The position numbers and the translations under genes are program-made. From contig DDBO01000184.1 of NCBI GenBank assembly GCA_002332755.1, positions 1 through 20,211 of the forward strand: a stretch of DNA of 20,211 nt, given 5' to 3'. This document shows, piece after piece, positions 1 to 8,064 of the stretch. A model generated the notes under the pieces. That model worked only from the letters and a program-made list of their open reading frames with translations. It made no database searches and was not told the origin of the DNA. This DNA is from Bacteroidales bacterium UBA2030 (GTDB lineage Bacteria > Bacteroidota > Bacteroidia > Bacteroidales > TTA-H9). Position 1 is the first letter of the stretch. Each line of letters opens with the position of its first letter.

Positions 1-229
1 AAGTTTCACCCATGAAACGTTTGATGGAAAAAACGGTGCGCTTGGGATTGGTGATGGCCTGACGTTTGGCAGGGTCACCCACTTTGCGCTCACCGCTGTC
101 GGTAAAAGCCACCACCGAAGGTGTCGTGCGGCGTCCCTCACTGTTGGGTATAACTACCGGCTCATTGCCTTCCATCACGGCAACACAGCTGTTTGTCGTC
201 CCGAGGTCAATTCCTATTATTTTGCTCAT
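1..229 (-). CDS. dnaK: Molecular chaperone DnaK (Hsp70), N-terminal part, cut by window edge
   Basis: This is the first 76 codons of the cytoplasmic ATP-dependent chaperone DnaK, which binds exposed hydrophobic peptides together with DnaJ and GrpE. The reverse strand from the ATG at 229 begins MSKIIGIDLGTTNSCVAV, the phosphate-1 loop of the Hsp70 nucleotide-binding domain. It continues with the conserved stretches EGRRTTPSVVAF and VGDPAKRQAITNP, and the fragment ends in IKRFMGET. The start is certain because the N-terminus matches the family with no extension. The remaining ~560 residues lie outside the window. I found no CIRCE-type operator and no convincing Bacteroidota promoter in the 322 bp upstream, so its regulation cannot be read here. 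Confidence 0.98.
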   Translation of the reverse strand, partial: MSKIIGIDLGTTNSCVAVMEGNEPVVIPNSEGRRTTPSVVAFTDSGERKVGDPAKRQAITNPKRTVFSIKRFMGET

Positions 230-551
230 TGTTTCCTGATTTTTATGTTTATTAAATGCATTTCTATTGGCTGACTGGGTGGCTCAAGCATTATGCCAAA
301 ACTCGGTTGCAATAAATTTCAGTGAATAATTAATACATAAAAAACTGACTTACAGAAAAATAAAAAACAATCTCTGCTGAAAACCAGCTGACAAAATGAC
401 AACATCAATGTTTTGGTAGCGCCAAATTGTTTGGAAGGAGAAAAAAGATGTCATCCGGCAAAAAACACCGGAAGAACACACAACTCGTTGTAGATCAACT
501 GTTTTTTAAAAGGGGACTTCTTTGAAATTTGGTTTGCCTCCCCTGATGCAT
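230..551. other. Gene-free stretch between dnaK and the DUF4249 gene
   Basis: This is 322 bp of AT-rich sequence. It must contain the dnaK leader and probably the dnaK promoter, because both flanking genes run leftward. I see a possible terminator of the upstream gene at its right end (503-544) and a 5-bp hairpin TCCGG/CCGGA at 454-472. No TAnnTTTG element with a correctly spaced TTG is visible on the minus strand. The best partial match, TCATTTTG at 392-399 read on the minus strand, has its nearest TTTG 23 nt away. A plus-strand mini-ORF of 25 codons (448-525) lies here but is not credible as a gene. Confidence 0.6.
503..544 (-). terminator. Possible intrinsic terminator after the DUF4249 gene
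   Basis: Eight bases past the DUF4249 stop codon, the minus strand reads AGGGGA (544-539), a 22-nt loop, then TCCCCT (516-511). It continues with TTTT and a run of A. Position and orientation suit a terminator that isolates dnaK from the upstream gene. The six-pair stem with a long loop and a short T run is only moderate evidence. Confidence 0.3.
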
Positions 552-1610
552 TTATTGCTTCACGATAAAGCTGCCATCAATGCTTTGGAAAAAATTCCTA
601 ATATCGGCGGCCATCTCGGTATCAATATTATATGTGCGTTTTTTTAAAAACCTGCTGGTAAACAAACCGTAGCCATTTTCGATGTTAGTATATTCAGGCC
701 TTTCCTGCACAATACTCGAACTGGGTTCATTTACTTCGAGATAAATATTGAAATCATCGGGGATGACTGCAATAATCAGATCCATTTTCCAAGGCAATCT
801 TTGCACCTGAGGATTGGCAGGTATAGCGCTGCCCAGGTACTTATAGAATGCTGTTCCGGAAAAAGTAATTTCGAGATCTTCTGTTCCGTCGGTGCGTTGG
901 CTTTTGATGACCCCAAGCTGATAATCCAATGAATGATAAGTGGTATCGTTGGCTCCTGTAAACTCTTTATAATAGAACCTGTAAACAGCCTGAAAACGCC
1001 GACCATTAACAGCTGCCCGCCATTTCACGGTGTTTTGATTGTCCTTATTGAGGATTTTAATGTAAGGTTTATTGGGATTATAAAGCGGCTTGCTGATATT
1101 AAAATCTTTTACCATCAAGGTAGTGGAAGTAACTACTTTACCCGTTTTTTTATTATGAACCTCCAGACGATAGCGATGGTCAGTATTTACCCAAACAGTG
1201 TCACTTCCTGCAATAGCAGCGGGGACGGGAAACCTCCCTTCGTACACAAGCACATAAGGGAACTGGGGGTTATAAAACGGGCTGTTCGGATCATCACTCC
1301 GCTTTACCCAGAGAGGTTTCAGAAAGATACTTTGCTGTACTGCATCGCCTTTCAACTCGTCAATTTTGGCGAATATTTGTGCTGTATCATAGTTTATGCT
1401 ATCGGCAATCTGGGCATATTGTAATGCATCTCCTTCGCCAAGATAGGCCTTGTTTATTCTGATGTACTGATACTGTTGGGACGGATCAAGAATTCCATAA
1501 ACGATGGCAATGTCTTTGTAGGTGGCATTTACATCAAAATCTGTCTCACAGGCAGTAAACAAGACCATTACTGCAAAAAAGGCAACAACTTTGGTAATAG
1601 TGTTTTTCAT
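552..1610 (-). CDS. DUF4249 family lipoprotein
   Basis: This is a predicted 352-residue outer-membrane or periplasmic lipoprotein of the Bacteroidota-specific DUF4249 family. The ATG at 1610 is chosen over one 15 codons upstream because it places a classical lipoprotein signal at the N-terminus: MKNTITK, a hydrophobic stretch, then LFTAC with the lipidated Cys at residue 21, followed by acidic residues. The mature part is rich in beta-type sequence, with an early VYGILDPSQQYQYIRI stretch typical of the family. Family members are usually encoded next to a TonB-dependent receptor and are presumed to assist it. No receptor is present within this window, so this copy looks orphaned. A perfect TAATTTTG box at 1699-1706 suggests its own promoter. 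The molecular function is unknown. Confidence 0.85.
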   Translation of the reverse strand: MKNTITKVVAFFAVMVLFTACETDFDVNATYKDIAIVYGILDPSQQYQYIRINKAYLGEGDALQYAQIADSINYDTAQIFAKIDELKGDAVQQSIFLKPLWVKRSDDPNSPFYNPQFPYVLVYEGRFPVPAAIAGSDTVWVNTDHRYRLEVHNKKTGKVVTSTTLMVKDFNISKPLYNPNKPYIKILNKDNQNTVKWRAAVNGRRFQAVYRFYYKEFTGANDTTYHSLDYQLGVIKSQRTDGTEDLEITFSGTAFYKYLGSAIPANPQVQRLPWKMDLIIAVIPDDFNIYLEVNEPSSSIVQERPEYTNIENGYGLFTSRFLKKRTYNIDTEMAADIRNFFQSIDGSFIVKQ

Positions 1611-1698
1611 TGGTTTGTAGCGCGTTTGAGAGGTATCAAAGAAGGGTAGTGGCAATCAAAAGGGTTTGACTCTATTTAAAACCCATCCACTGACCCTG

Positions 1699-1706
1699 CA
1701 AAATTA
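1699..1706 (-). promoter_or_regulatory. Candidate Bacteroidota -7 box for the DUF4249 gene
   Basis: Read on the minus strand the site is TAATTTTG, an exact match to the TAnnTTTG -7 consensus of Bacteroidota housekeeping promoters. It lies between the YitT stop codon and the DUF4249 start, about 88 nt upstream of that ATG. No clear TTTG is present 17-20 nt upstream, so the -33 half is poor. Confidence 0.35.
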
Positions 1707-1739
1707 AGATAAATGTTTTTGGGAAAGGTTTAGCCACTA

Positions 1740-2690
1740 TCAATGAGCTATGGTTTTTTGCTTAATCATGCCACCCACGGCATCCTTAACATTATTAATG
1801 ACAATAAAAGCATTGGGGTCGATTTGTTCTATTTCCTTGCGTAAGCGGGCGACCTCGAGTCGTGTAATAACGGTATAAACGATTTCAATATCGCCCGGTT
1901 GTTGACTCTTTCGGGTGTAGCCTCTTTTTCCACAAAACACCGTTACTCCTTTGCCCAGTTTTTTCACTATCATTTCACGAATTTCAGTTGAGTGGGGCGA
2001 GATGATCATTACACCCAGGTATTCATCAACGCCCTCAACAATATAATCTACAGTTTTGCTTGCAACAATGTAGATTAAGATAGAATAAAGGGCAGTTTCT
2101 ATGGTAAAAAGCCAGGCTGCAATGGAAAATAGAACTACATTAAAAACCAATATAAAATCGCCCATGGTAAGCCCAGTACCACGGGACAGGTAAACAGCCA
2201 AAACCTCGGTTCCGTCAATCACTGCTCCACCCCGCACTGCCAAGCCTATCCCTAATCCCAGGAAAAAACCTCCAAAAACCGAAACCAGAAGTCGATCGTG
2301 GGTAATGATGGGAAAATCGACAAAAGCCAGTACCAGAGACAGCCCCAAAATGGCCAGGCCACTACGCAAACCGAAAACCCGGCTCACCTGTCTGTAGCCC
2401 AAAAGAATAAACGGGATATTAATTATAAGCACCAATAGTCCGAGTTCCCATGAAGTCAGCCGATTGATAATTAATGATAAGCCGGTAATTCCGCCATCCA
2501 ACAGCGAATTAGGGAGTAAAAATCCCCTCAAGCCAAATGCAGCCGAAAATACTCCAAGGGTAACAATCAGAAAATCAACGACCAGATGCCTGACCGTATT
2601 TCTGAATCGAATAACCTGCCTGGCATAGGCATAAGCAGAAGTCCCGCTACGAGTAATAAACCCTGTTGCCTTCTTAAGGTTATTTCTCAT
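1740..2690 (-). CDS. YitT family membrane protein (DUF161 plus DUF2179)
   Basis: This is an integral inner-membrane protein of 316 residues. The first ~200 residues hold five to six hydrophobic segments of the YitT/DUF161 type, including FLIVTLGVFSAAFGLRGFLL, GGITGLSLIINRLT and the glycine-rich VFGGFFLGLGIGLAVRGGA. The C-terminal ~85 residues form a soluble DUF2179 domain, seen in GVMIISPHS, GKGVTVFCGKRGYT and IDPNAFIVINNV. An in-frame GTG two codons upstream could also start the protein, but the ATG at 2690 is preferred. The family is widespread and its transported substrate is not established, so no function is proposed. The gaps to porZ upstream and to the DUF4249 gene downstream (about 110-130 bp) leave operon membership open. 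Confidence 0.93.
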   Translation of the reverse strand: MRNNLKKATGFITRSGTSAYAYARQVIRFRNTVRHLVVDFLIVTLGVFSAAFGLRGFLLPNSLLDGGITGLSLIINRLTSWELGLLVLIINIPFILLGYRQVSRVFGLRSGLAILGLSLVLAFVDFPIITHDRLLVSVFGGFFLGLGIGLAVRGGAVIDGTEVLAVYLSRGTGLTMGDFILVFNVVLFSIAAWLFTIETALYSILIYIVASKTVDYIVEGVDEYLGVMIISPHSTEIREMIVKKLGKGVTVFCGKRGYTRKSQQPGDIEIVYTVITRLEVARLRKEIEQIDPNAFIVINNVKDAVGGMIKQKTIAH

Positions 2691-2799
2691 GAACACAAAT
2701 TACGACAAGCTAAATTAAAATAAATAGTAAGCCCCTGAGATGCCAGATTATAAAAACCCACGGTCTCCTTGTGAAAAAGGGGAGTATTGCCTTTTCAGG

Positions 2800-5115
2800 T
2801 CAATTAATAAATAAGATCTTTGTGGCAAGAGTCTCCGATCCATCTTCATTGGCTACAAAAACGAGATAAACGCCACTTTGAACCCTTTTACCGTCGTAAT
2901 CACGACCGTTCCACACTGCTTGGGTTCCGGAAGCGATGGTATGATAAACCAATTTGCCGCTGATAGAAGTAATTTTAACGTCGGCATTGCTGGGGAGCCC
3001 TTTGATGGCAATGGGCCCATCGTAGGAAGGTCGAACCGGGTTAGGATAGGCAAATACCTCTGTAGTATCATTTCCGGGAGAGGGAGAATCGCCCTTAAAA
3101 CCTACAATCCCGGCAGAAGTAGCAATAAAGACTTCTCCATCAGCAGCCACCGAAATATCTACAATGGAATTGGAAAGGAGGGGACTATTGTCTTCGGTGA
3201 AATGATAAACCTGTTTGGTACCGTCGGCTGAAAAGAGGAATACTCCGGCTTTTTCGGTACCCATCCATTTGCGGTTGGCTCCATCAATAGCGATGGCAGT
3301 CACGGTCTCGTTTTCAAGCAAATATTGCACATATCCATCCTGTTCAACCAGAATTCGTTGGGCATCGAAATTGCTCCCACTAAAAATAGCAGTAGGATTA
3401 TAAATAACAGCCACACCGGCATCGGTGCCTAACCACACTGCCCCATCGAGGTCACTGGTTACACAAAAAACACGATTTCCCGGCAGGGCGCCGTTTCCGG
3501 TTGAGGAGGTAAGAATTCGATAAATAGGACCCTGGGTATTTTTCTCGTTTACCACCAACAGACTGTGGTCTTTACGCAAGGTTATCCATTTTTGGCCGTA
3601 ATTATCCACTGTCAGGCTACCCAGGTCGAGCCCGGAGGCACTTCCGCCCAAATTAAATCCTTTCCAAGTTCCGTCGGGGCTTAATCGATGCAAACCGGTA
3701 GGTGCACCACTGTTGGCAACCCAAAGATTATTCTGTTCATCAAAAGCTACTCCGCTAATTGTGACCATTTTGGGAGCTGCCACAAACCCCTCCAACGAAC
3801 TGTTAGTTTCGTCCCATACCTTTGTTATTCCATTTTCATCAAACTCAATCAAACCTTGGCCCCAGCTTCCGGCAAAAGCTCTTTTTGGATTTTTAGGGTC
3901 AACAGCTATGCAAACCATATCCATGATGGAGTCAAAAGCCGGGATATTTGTACGGTTGAAATACTTCCAGGAGGAGCCTGAAAAATAGTAAACGCCATCT
4001 TTCATGTAAAGGGCTTCCCAAGTGCTTTTACGGCCTCCTGAAGCTACCCAAAGCGAATTTCCCTGCATATCCAAATCAAACACATTTACCGAATAGGGAC
4101 CATTGGGTGTGTAGGGCTCTCCATTCCACCCGTCGCCCCAGGTCTTGACCAAGCCCATCACCGCATCGGCAAACCAGAAATTGCCCTCTTTGTCGAACAC
4201 TCCATCGCGCGGACGAACCTGCATTCCCGATGGAGAAAAAGAAACCATTTGGAATACCATACCTTGTTTGTAGACATGAATGGCGGATTCGAACGCCAGT
4301 ATTATCTTGTCATCCCTCACCGTTATGCGATAGCAATCGGGGTTGTTATAAACGTTGAGTTTGGTCCACTTCTGGGTGGCTTGGTTAAAAATAAATATAG
4401 TATCGTCGTTATATGCCGGATTATTATTATTCACAACCAACCTGCCATCAAAATATCGAATGGCATTGTAGCGGCCGTTTACCAGAGGAACATTGCTTAA
4501 CTTTTCCCAAGAGCCATAATAGGAGAGAAATGGATTATTAATTTCAGCACGATAGATACCTTCGGCAGTCGCAGCATAAAAATAATTGTCATCGAAAGTT
4601 AAATCTAACACATTGATATATGCACCATCTGGACCTATATACCAGGTATCGCGTATTTCCTCCCTGTCGATATCGACCACTACTATTCCAAAACCACACG
4701 ACAAATAGGCTAATTTATCCTTTAAGGTAATGCGGTTGATTACCTTGTTGCCCAAAATAGGTTTACGCTTGATATCACTGAGATTTACAATTCGCCCTTC
4801 CTTCACAAGGTCGAGGTTTGTGTTGGAGTAAGCAACCACAATGGTCTTATAGGTTTGGCTATAAGCCATATCGGCAATACCCACATCAGAAAGGCCATTG
4901 ACTTTGTTTAGTCGCGAAATACTTTGGTATTGCGGGTCGTAGTAAAACAGACCATAGGGTGTAGCCGTCCAAATGGCCTGGTTGATAATTTCCACAGCAA
5001 TACCTTTAGAATAAGGCAAATGATCGCGCCATTGATATAGCCCAACCTGTGACCAACCTTTAAACTGAAACAGCAATGCAATGATTAACCCAAGAGTAAA
5101 TTTAAAATATTTCAT
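2800..5115 (-). CDS. porZ: Type IX secretion system component PorZ
   Basis: PorZ is a cell-surface T9SS protein. In Porphyromonas gingivalis it works with PorU, PorV and PorQ in the attachment complex that removes the sorting domain from cargo and links cargo to anionic LPS. The 771 residues are close to the P. gingivalis length (~776). The order is a signal peptide ending near GWSQ (residue ~23), two beta-propeller domains over roughly 24-680, and a type A sorting domain from about 688, starting YPNPV at 690-694 and ending in ATKILFIN. The family-typical N-terminal stretches QWRDHLPYSKG, NGLSDVGIADM and LSCGFGIVVVDI are all present. The 62-bp gap to the glutaredoxin-like gene upstream fits co-transcription. 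Two-component-regulator propeller repeats also occur in hybrid sensor kinases, but this protein has no kinase or membrane segment. Confidence 0.9.
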   Translation of the reverse strand: MKYFKFTLGLIIALLFQFKGWSQVGLYQWRDHLPYSKGIAVEIINQAIWTATPYGLFYYDPQYQSISRLNKVNGLSDVGIADMAYSQTYKTIVVAYSNTNLDLVKEGRIVNLSDIKRKPILGNKVINRITLKDKLAYLSCGFGIVVVDIDREEIRDTWYIGPDGAYINVLDLTFDDNYFYAATAEGIYRAEINNPFLSYYGSWEKLSNVPLVNGRYNAIRYFDGRLVVNNNNPAYNDDTIFIFNQATQKWTKLNVYNNPDCYRITVRDDKIILAFESAIHVYKQGMVFQMVSFSPSGMQVRPRDGVFDKEGNFWFADAVMGLVKTWGDGWNGEPYTPNGPYSVNVFDLDMQGNSLWVASGGRKSTWEALYMKDGVYYFSGSSWKYFNRTNIPAFDSIMDMVCIAVDPKNPKRAFAGSWGQGLIEFDENGITKVWDETNSSLEGFVAAPKMVTISGVAFDEQNNLWVANSGAPTGLHRLSPDGTWKGFNLGGSASGLDLGSLTVDNYGQKWITLRKDHSLLVVNEKNTQGPIYRILTSSTGNGALPGNRVFCVTSDLDGAVWLGTDAGVAVIYNPTAIFSGSNFDAQRILVEQDGYVQYLLENETVTAIAIDGANRKWMGTEKAGVFLFSADGTKQVYHFTEDNSPLLSNSIVDISVAADGEVFIATSAGIVGFKGDSPSPGNDTTEVFAYPNPVRPSYDGPIAIKGLPSNADVKITSISGKLVYHTIASGTQAVWNGRDYDGKRVQSGVYLVFVANEDGSETLATKILFIN

Positions 5116-5177
5116 AAGTTAAAATTCTAAATATAAGGAAGAAAATCATCCCTTCAATAAAACGCAGGGACGGACTT

Positions 5178-5600
5178 TTATTGTTTCCCTTCACTTGTGT
5201 ATTCACCTGCAAATTTTTCAAGAAACTCATTCAATGGATATTCGCCATAGTACACCACTCCCTTATAGGCAACCACAGGATACATAATGGCTATATTGGT
5301 TTTGCCCGCAGCTCGCGATGCCAGCTGGTACATTACCATTCCATTGGGCGATAACGCCAGATCGAGCTTCAGGTAAGGAATACCTTTTTCGTCGAAAAAT
5401 CGAGCTGCAGTCACACACCTGCCACAACCCTTATTGCTATACATCACAGGTATAAATTGCGATATACTATCCACCTGCTGAAGGGTGAGTGTCAAGCTGT
5501 CGCTGGAAATAACATTATGATGCTGTGCTTCCAATTCCTTTGGCAGTATGCATGTTATCATAATCATCATCAAAAGGAAATGTGTCTTTGATTTCCACAT
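5178..5600 (-). CDS. Secreted glutaredoxin-like thiol-disulfide protein (CGRC)
   Basis: This is a 140-residue thioredoxin-fold protein that probably acts in the periplasm. Residues 1-25 form a signal peptide (hydrophobic FLLMMIMITCILP, cleavage likely before Gln26). The fold is recognisable from the redox site C59-G-R-C62 after the strand FIPVMYSN, the strand IPYLKLDL, a helix, and the Tyr-Pro107-108 pair before VVAYKG. That Pro108 is in the expected cis-proline position. Glutaredoxins normally act in the cytoplasm with glutathione, so an exported form more likely handles protein disulfides. It lies 62 bp upstream of porZ in the same direction. Catalytic direction (reductase, oxidase or isomerase) cannot be told from sequence. 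Confidence 0.8.
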   Translation of the reverse strand: MWKSKTHFLLMMIMITCILPKELEAQHHNVISSDSLTLTLQQVDSISQFIPVMYSNKGCGRCVTAARFFDEKGIPYLKLDLALSPNGMVMYQLASRAAGKTNIAIMYPVVAYKGVVYYGEYPLNEFLEKFAGEYTSEGKQ

Positions 5601-5824
5601 AAGGCAGACGAATATTTGTATGCGAAATTAATCAAAGCAAACCAAAAGCTTACATTCTTCACTTTTTACGAAAAGGGAATTACTTTAGACTTGGTTTGCG
5701 GCCATAGGTCTATTCAGGTGTTTGATGTGGGGGAAACCGGTCAAGGAGCACAAGCCTTCCTGTTTAAAGTTGGAGGAATATTTGACCACCCCAAAGGCAA
5801 AACATTCTGCGTTGTTTTGCGAAG

Positions 5825-7948
5825 CTAAAATGAAGGATTCATTCCCAGATTATACATAATAAATGAGAACTTATCTGTAACGCTTTCAATAATTTTTGCC
5901 GTAGGCTTCCCTGCACCATGTCCTGCCTTTTCCTCAATACGAATGAGAATTGGCGCTTCACCTGCCTGGGCAGCCTGTAATGTAGCGGCATACTTAAACG
6001 AATGCGCCGGTACTACTCGATCATCGTGGTCAGCAGTCATCACCATTACGGCAGGATAACGGGTTCCTGGTTTGATATTATGAAGCGGTGAATAACTCAG
6101 CAAATACCGGAACATTTCTTCGCTCTCTACGGACGTACCATAATCGCTTGCCCAAGCCCAACCTATGGTAAACCGGTGATAACGCAGCATATCCATTACC
6201 CCCACTTCGGGTACTGCGGCCCCAAAAAGATCAGGTCGCTGATTGAGAACAGCTCCGATGAGCAATCCACCGTTACTTCCTCCATTGATAGCCAGCCTGG
6301 CTGGAGAGGTATACTTGTTAGTTATCAGGTATTCCGCTGCAGCAATGAAATCATCAAAAACGTTCTGTTTTTTCATGCGTGTGCCAGCCTGGTGCCATTC
6401 CTCGCCATACTCTCCTCCTCCCCTGAGGTTGGCTACGGCATAAATACCGCCATTCTCGATAAATGGAAGAATTGCAATACTAAACGCTGGTGTTAGACTT
6501 ATGTTAAACCCACCGTAACCGTAAAGCAGGGTCGGATTGTTGCCGTCTTTAACCAGTCCCTTCTTATAAACCAGAAACATGGGAACCCTTGTACCATCTT
6601 TGCTTTGGTAAAATACCTGTTCGGTTGTATAATTGTCAGGATTAAACTTAATTTCGGGCTTACGAAATACTTCGCTGCTATTGGTATTTACGTTGTATTT
6701 ATAAATGGTAGTGGGGAAAGTGTACGAGGTGAAAGCGTAAAAGGCGATATCCTTATCTTTTTCGCAAGAAAAGCCGCTTACAGTGCCTATTCCCGGCAAG
6801 GGCATTTCTCCGGTTTGGCGGCCGGCCTGGTCGAAAATATAGGCATGGTGACAGGCATCTTGCATATATAGCCCTATTATTTTTCCAGAGGCAAGATAAA
6901 TACCTTCGAGCACCTGTTCTTTCTCAGGAATAATGGTCTGCCAGTTAGCCATACCAGGTCGGGATGCATCGATGAGTAATCCTTTTTTGCGCGGAGCCAT
7001 ATAGTTAGAAAGCACCAGCAGGCTATTATCGATATTGTCTACTACATGATACTCATAATCAAAATTATCACCGATACGGAAAAAGTCGGAGCCAGGTTTA
7101 GTTAAGTCTTTTACGTGCAAAATATTTCCATAGGTAGATTCACTTTCGCTGATAATGAGGAAACGCTCATCATCTGTCACCGATGCGCCAAAGGTTCGCA
7201 GGGGATGCTCAGGATCGGCCCACACCAGCTCATCGTTTTTAGGATCGTCTCCCAGCTTATGATAATAAACCTTTTGATTTTCATTTTTATTAGAAAGCTC
7301 ACTACCCGCTACAGGGGCATCGTATCGGCTATAATAGAAGCCATTGCCTTTCCATGCCATACCCGAAAACTTTACCCACTGGATATGGTCCGAAAGGTTC
7401 TTTCCAGTAGAAATATCAATCACAAAAATCTCATTCCAGTCGCTGCCAGCCTTCGCGATGGAATAGGCTAAATAACGGGCATCATTCGAAACAGAGAGAG
7501 AGGCTAAAGCCACCGTTCCATCTTCTGAAAGCTTATTAGGATCAAGCAATACCCTCGGCTCCCCACCCAATCCCTTCTGAACATACAAAACACTTTGATT
7601 TTGCATTCCATCGTTCTTAAAATAAAAATACAGATTTTTCTTACTGAACGGAACTCCGTATTTGGGATAGTTCCAAATGTTTGTATAGTAATCCTTTAGA
7701 GCATTCCTGAATGGGATGCCTGAAAGATATTTCTGGGAAACTTCATTTTGCGCATTGACCCATGAAGCTGTCTCGGCTGAAGTATCATTTTCGAGCCATC
7801 GGTAAGGATCGGCAATTTTCACTCCGAAATACACATCGACAGTATCCACTTTTCGGGTGACAGGATAATTAAGTTTTTTATTGTCGCTACAGGAGAATGC
7901 CAATAAAAGCACAAGAGCCATTGTGTAGAATAGTTTAATGTTTTTCAT
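5825..7948 (-). CDS. Prolyl oligopeptidase family serine peptidase (S9A), lipid-anchored
   Basis: This is a 707-residue prolyl endopeptidase that hydrolyses short peptides on the carboxyl side of proline. The N-terminus carries a lipoprotein signal, LLLAFSC with Cys20, so the enzyme is predicted to be anchored in the cell envelope rather than cytoplasmic. The early stretch DPYRWLEN (near residue 47) is typical of S9A. A seven-bladed propeller follows, then an alpha/beta hydrolase domain from about residue 430. The catalytic triad is visible: Ser558 in GGSNGG, Asp642 in ADHDDRVVP, and His677 in AGHGAG. The length equals that of characterised prolyl oligopeptidases. A -7-like box lies 38 bp upstream. 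The gene is separated from the glutaredoxin-like gene by 224 bp, so it is probably a separate transcription unit. Confidence 0.95.
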   Translation of the reverse strand: MKNIKLFYTMALVLLLAFSCSDNKKLNYPVTRKVDTVDVYFGVKIADPYRWLENDTSAETASWVNAQNEVSQKYLSGIPFRNALKDYYTNIWNYPKYGVPFSKKNLYFYFKNDGMQNQSVLYVQKGLGGEPRVLLDPNKLSEDGTVALASLSVSNDARYLAYSIAKAGSDWNEIFVIDISTGKNLSDHIQWVKFSGMAWKGNGFYYSRYDAPVAGSELSNKNENQKVYYHKLGDDPKNDELVWADPEHPLRTFGASVTDDERFLIISESESTYGNILHVKDLTKPGSDFFRIGDNFDYEYHVVDNIDNSLLVLSNYMAPRKKGLLIDASRPGMANWQTIIPEKEQVLEGIYLASGKIIGLYMQDACHHAYIFDQAGRQTGEMPLPGIGTVSGFSCEKDKDIAFYAFTSYTFPTTIYKYNVNTNSSEVFRKPEIKFNPDNYTTEQVFYQSKDGTRVPMFLVYKKGLVKDGNNPTLLYGYGGFNISLTPAFSIAILPFIENGGIYAVANLRGGGEYGEEWHQAGTRMKKQNVFDDFIAAAEYLITNKYTSPARLAINGGSNGGLLIGAVLNQRPDLFGAAVPEVGVMDMLRYHRFTIGWAWASDYGTSVESEEMFRYLLSYSPLHNIKPGTRYPAVMVMTADHDDRVVPAHSFKYAATLQAAQAGEAPILIRIEEKAGHGAGKPTAKIIESVTDKFSFIMYNLGMNPSF

Positions 7949-7985
7949 AAGGTTACAAGTTAAAGCAGGAGAATAATTAATTGAG

Positions 7986-7993
7986 CAAAATTA
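7986..7993 (-). promoter_or_regulatory. Candidate -7 box for the prolyl oligopeptidase gene
   Basis: The minus strand reads TAATTTTG, a perfect TAnnTTTG match ending 38 nt before the ATG at 7948. That distance would give a leader of about 30 nt. No TTG occurs 19 nt upstream, so only the -7 half is supported. Confidence 0.4.
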
Positions 7994-8022
7994 GAGAATT
8001 AGAGAAATCGACCTAATGAATA

Positions 8023-8052
8023 TTGCGCTGGTGGCAATTATCTTTAATTTTA
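8023..8052 (+). promoter_or_regulatory. Candidate promoter of the YD-repeat gene
   Basis: TTG at 8023-8025, a 19-nt spacer, then TAATTTTA at 8045-8052 match the Bacteroidota pattern TTTG-N19-TAnnTTTG at all but the last position of the -7 box. The box ends only 12 nt before the ATG at 8065, so the leader would be very short. It is placed back to back with the box for the prolyl oligopeptidase gene. Confidence 0.45.
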
Positions 8053-8064
8053 CGCCAAAAACAC

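Noticed and set aside
448..525. 25-codon plus-strand ORF with an AAGGAG-like sequence upstream
   Set aside because: It is very short and runs into the hairpin of the neighbouring gene's possible terminator. Bacteroidota rarely rely on Shine-Dalgarno sites. There is no recognisable product.
230..551. CIRCE operator or heat-shock promoter for dnaK
   Set aside because: No TTAGCACTC-N9-GAGTGCTAA inverted repeat is present and no well-spaced -33/-7 pair was found.
2720..2790. Possible terminator of porZ with a TTTTT run on the minus strand
   Set aside because: Only 3-4 bp stems with large bulges can be drawn, so the folding is not convincing.
5797..5820. Inverted repeat GCAAAAC/GTTTTGC just past the prolyl oligopeptidase stop codon
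   Set aside because: It is in the right place for a terminator, but the 7-bp stem is AT-rich and no T run follows on the minus strand.
5616..5828. 70-codon plus-strand ORF in the gap between two minus-strand genes
   Set aside because: It has no domain, signal or promoter. It overlaps the stop codon of the prolyl oligopeptidase gene and looks like chance reading of the upstream region of the glutaredoxin-like gene.
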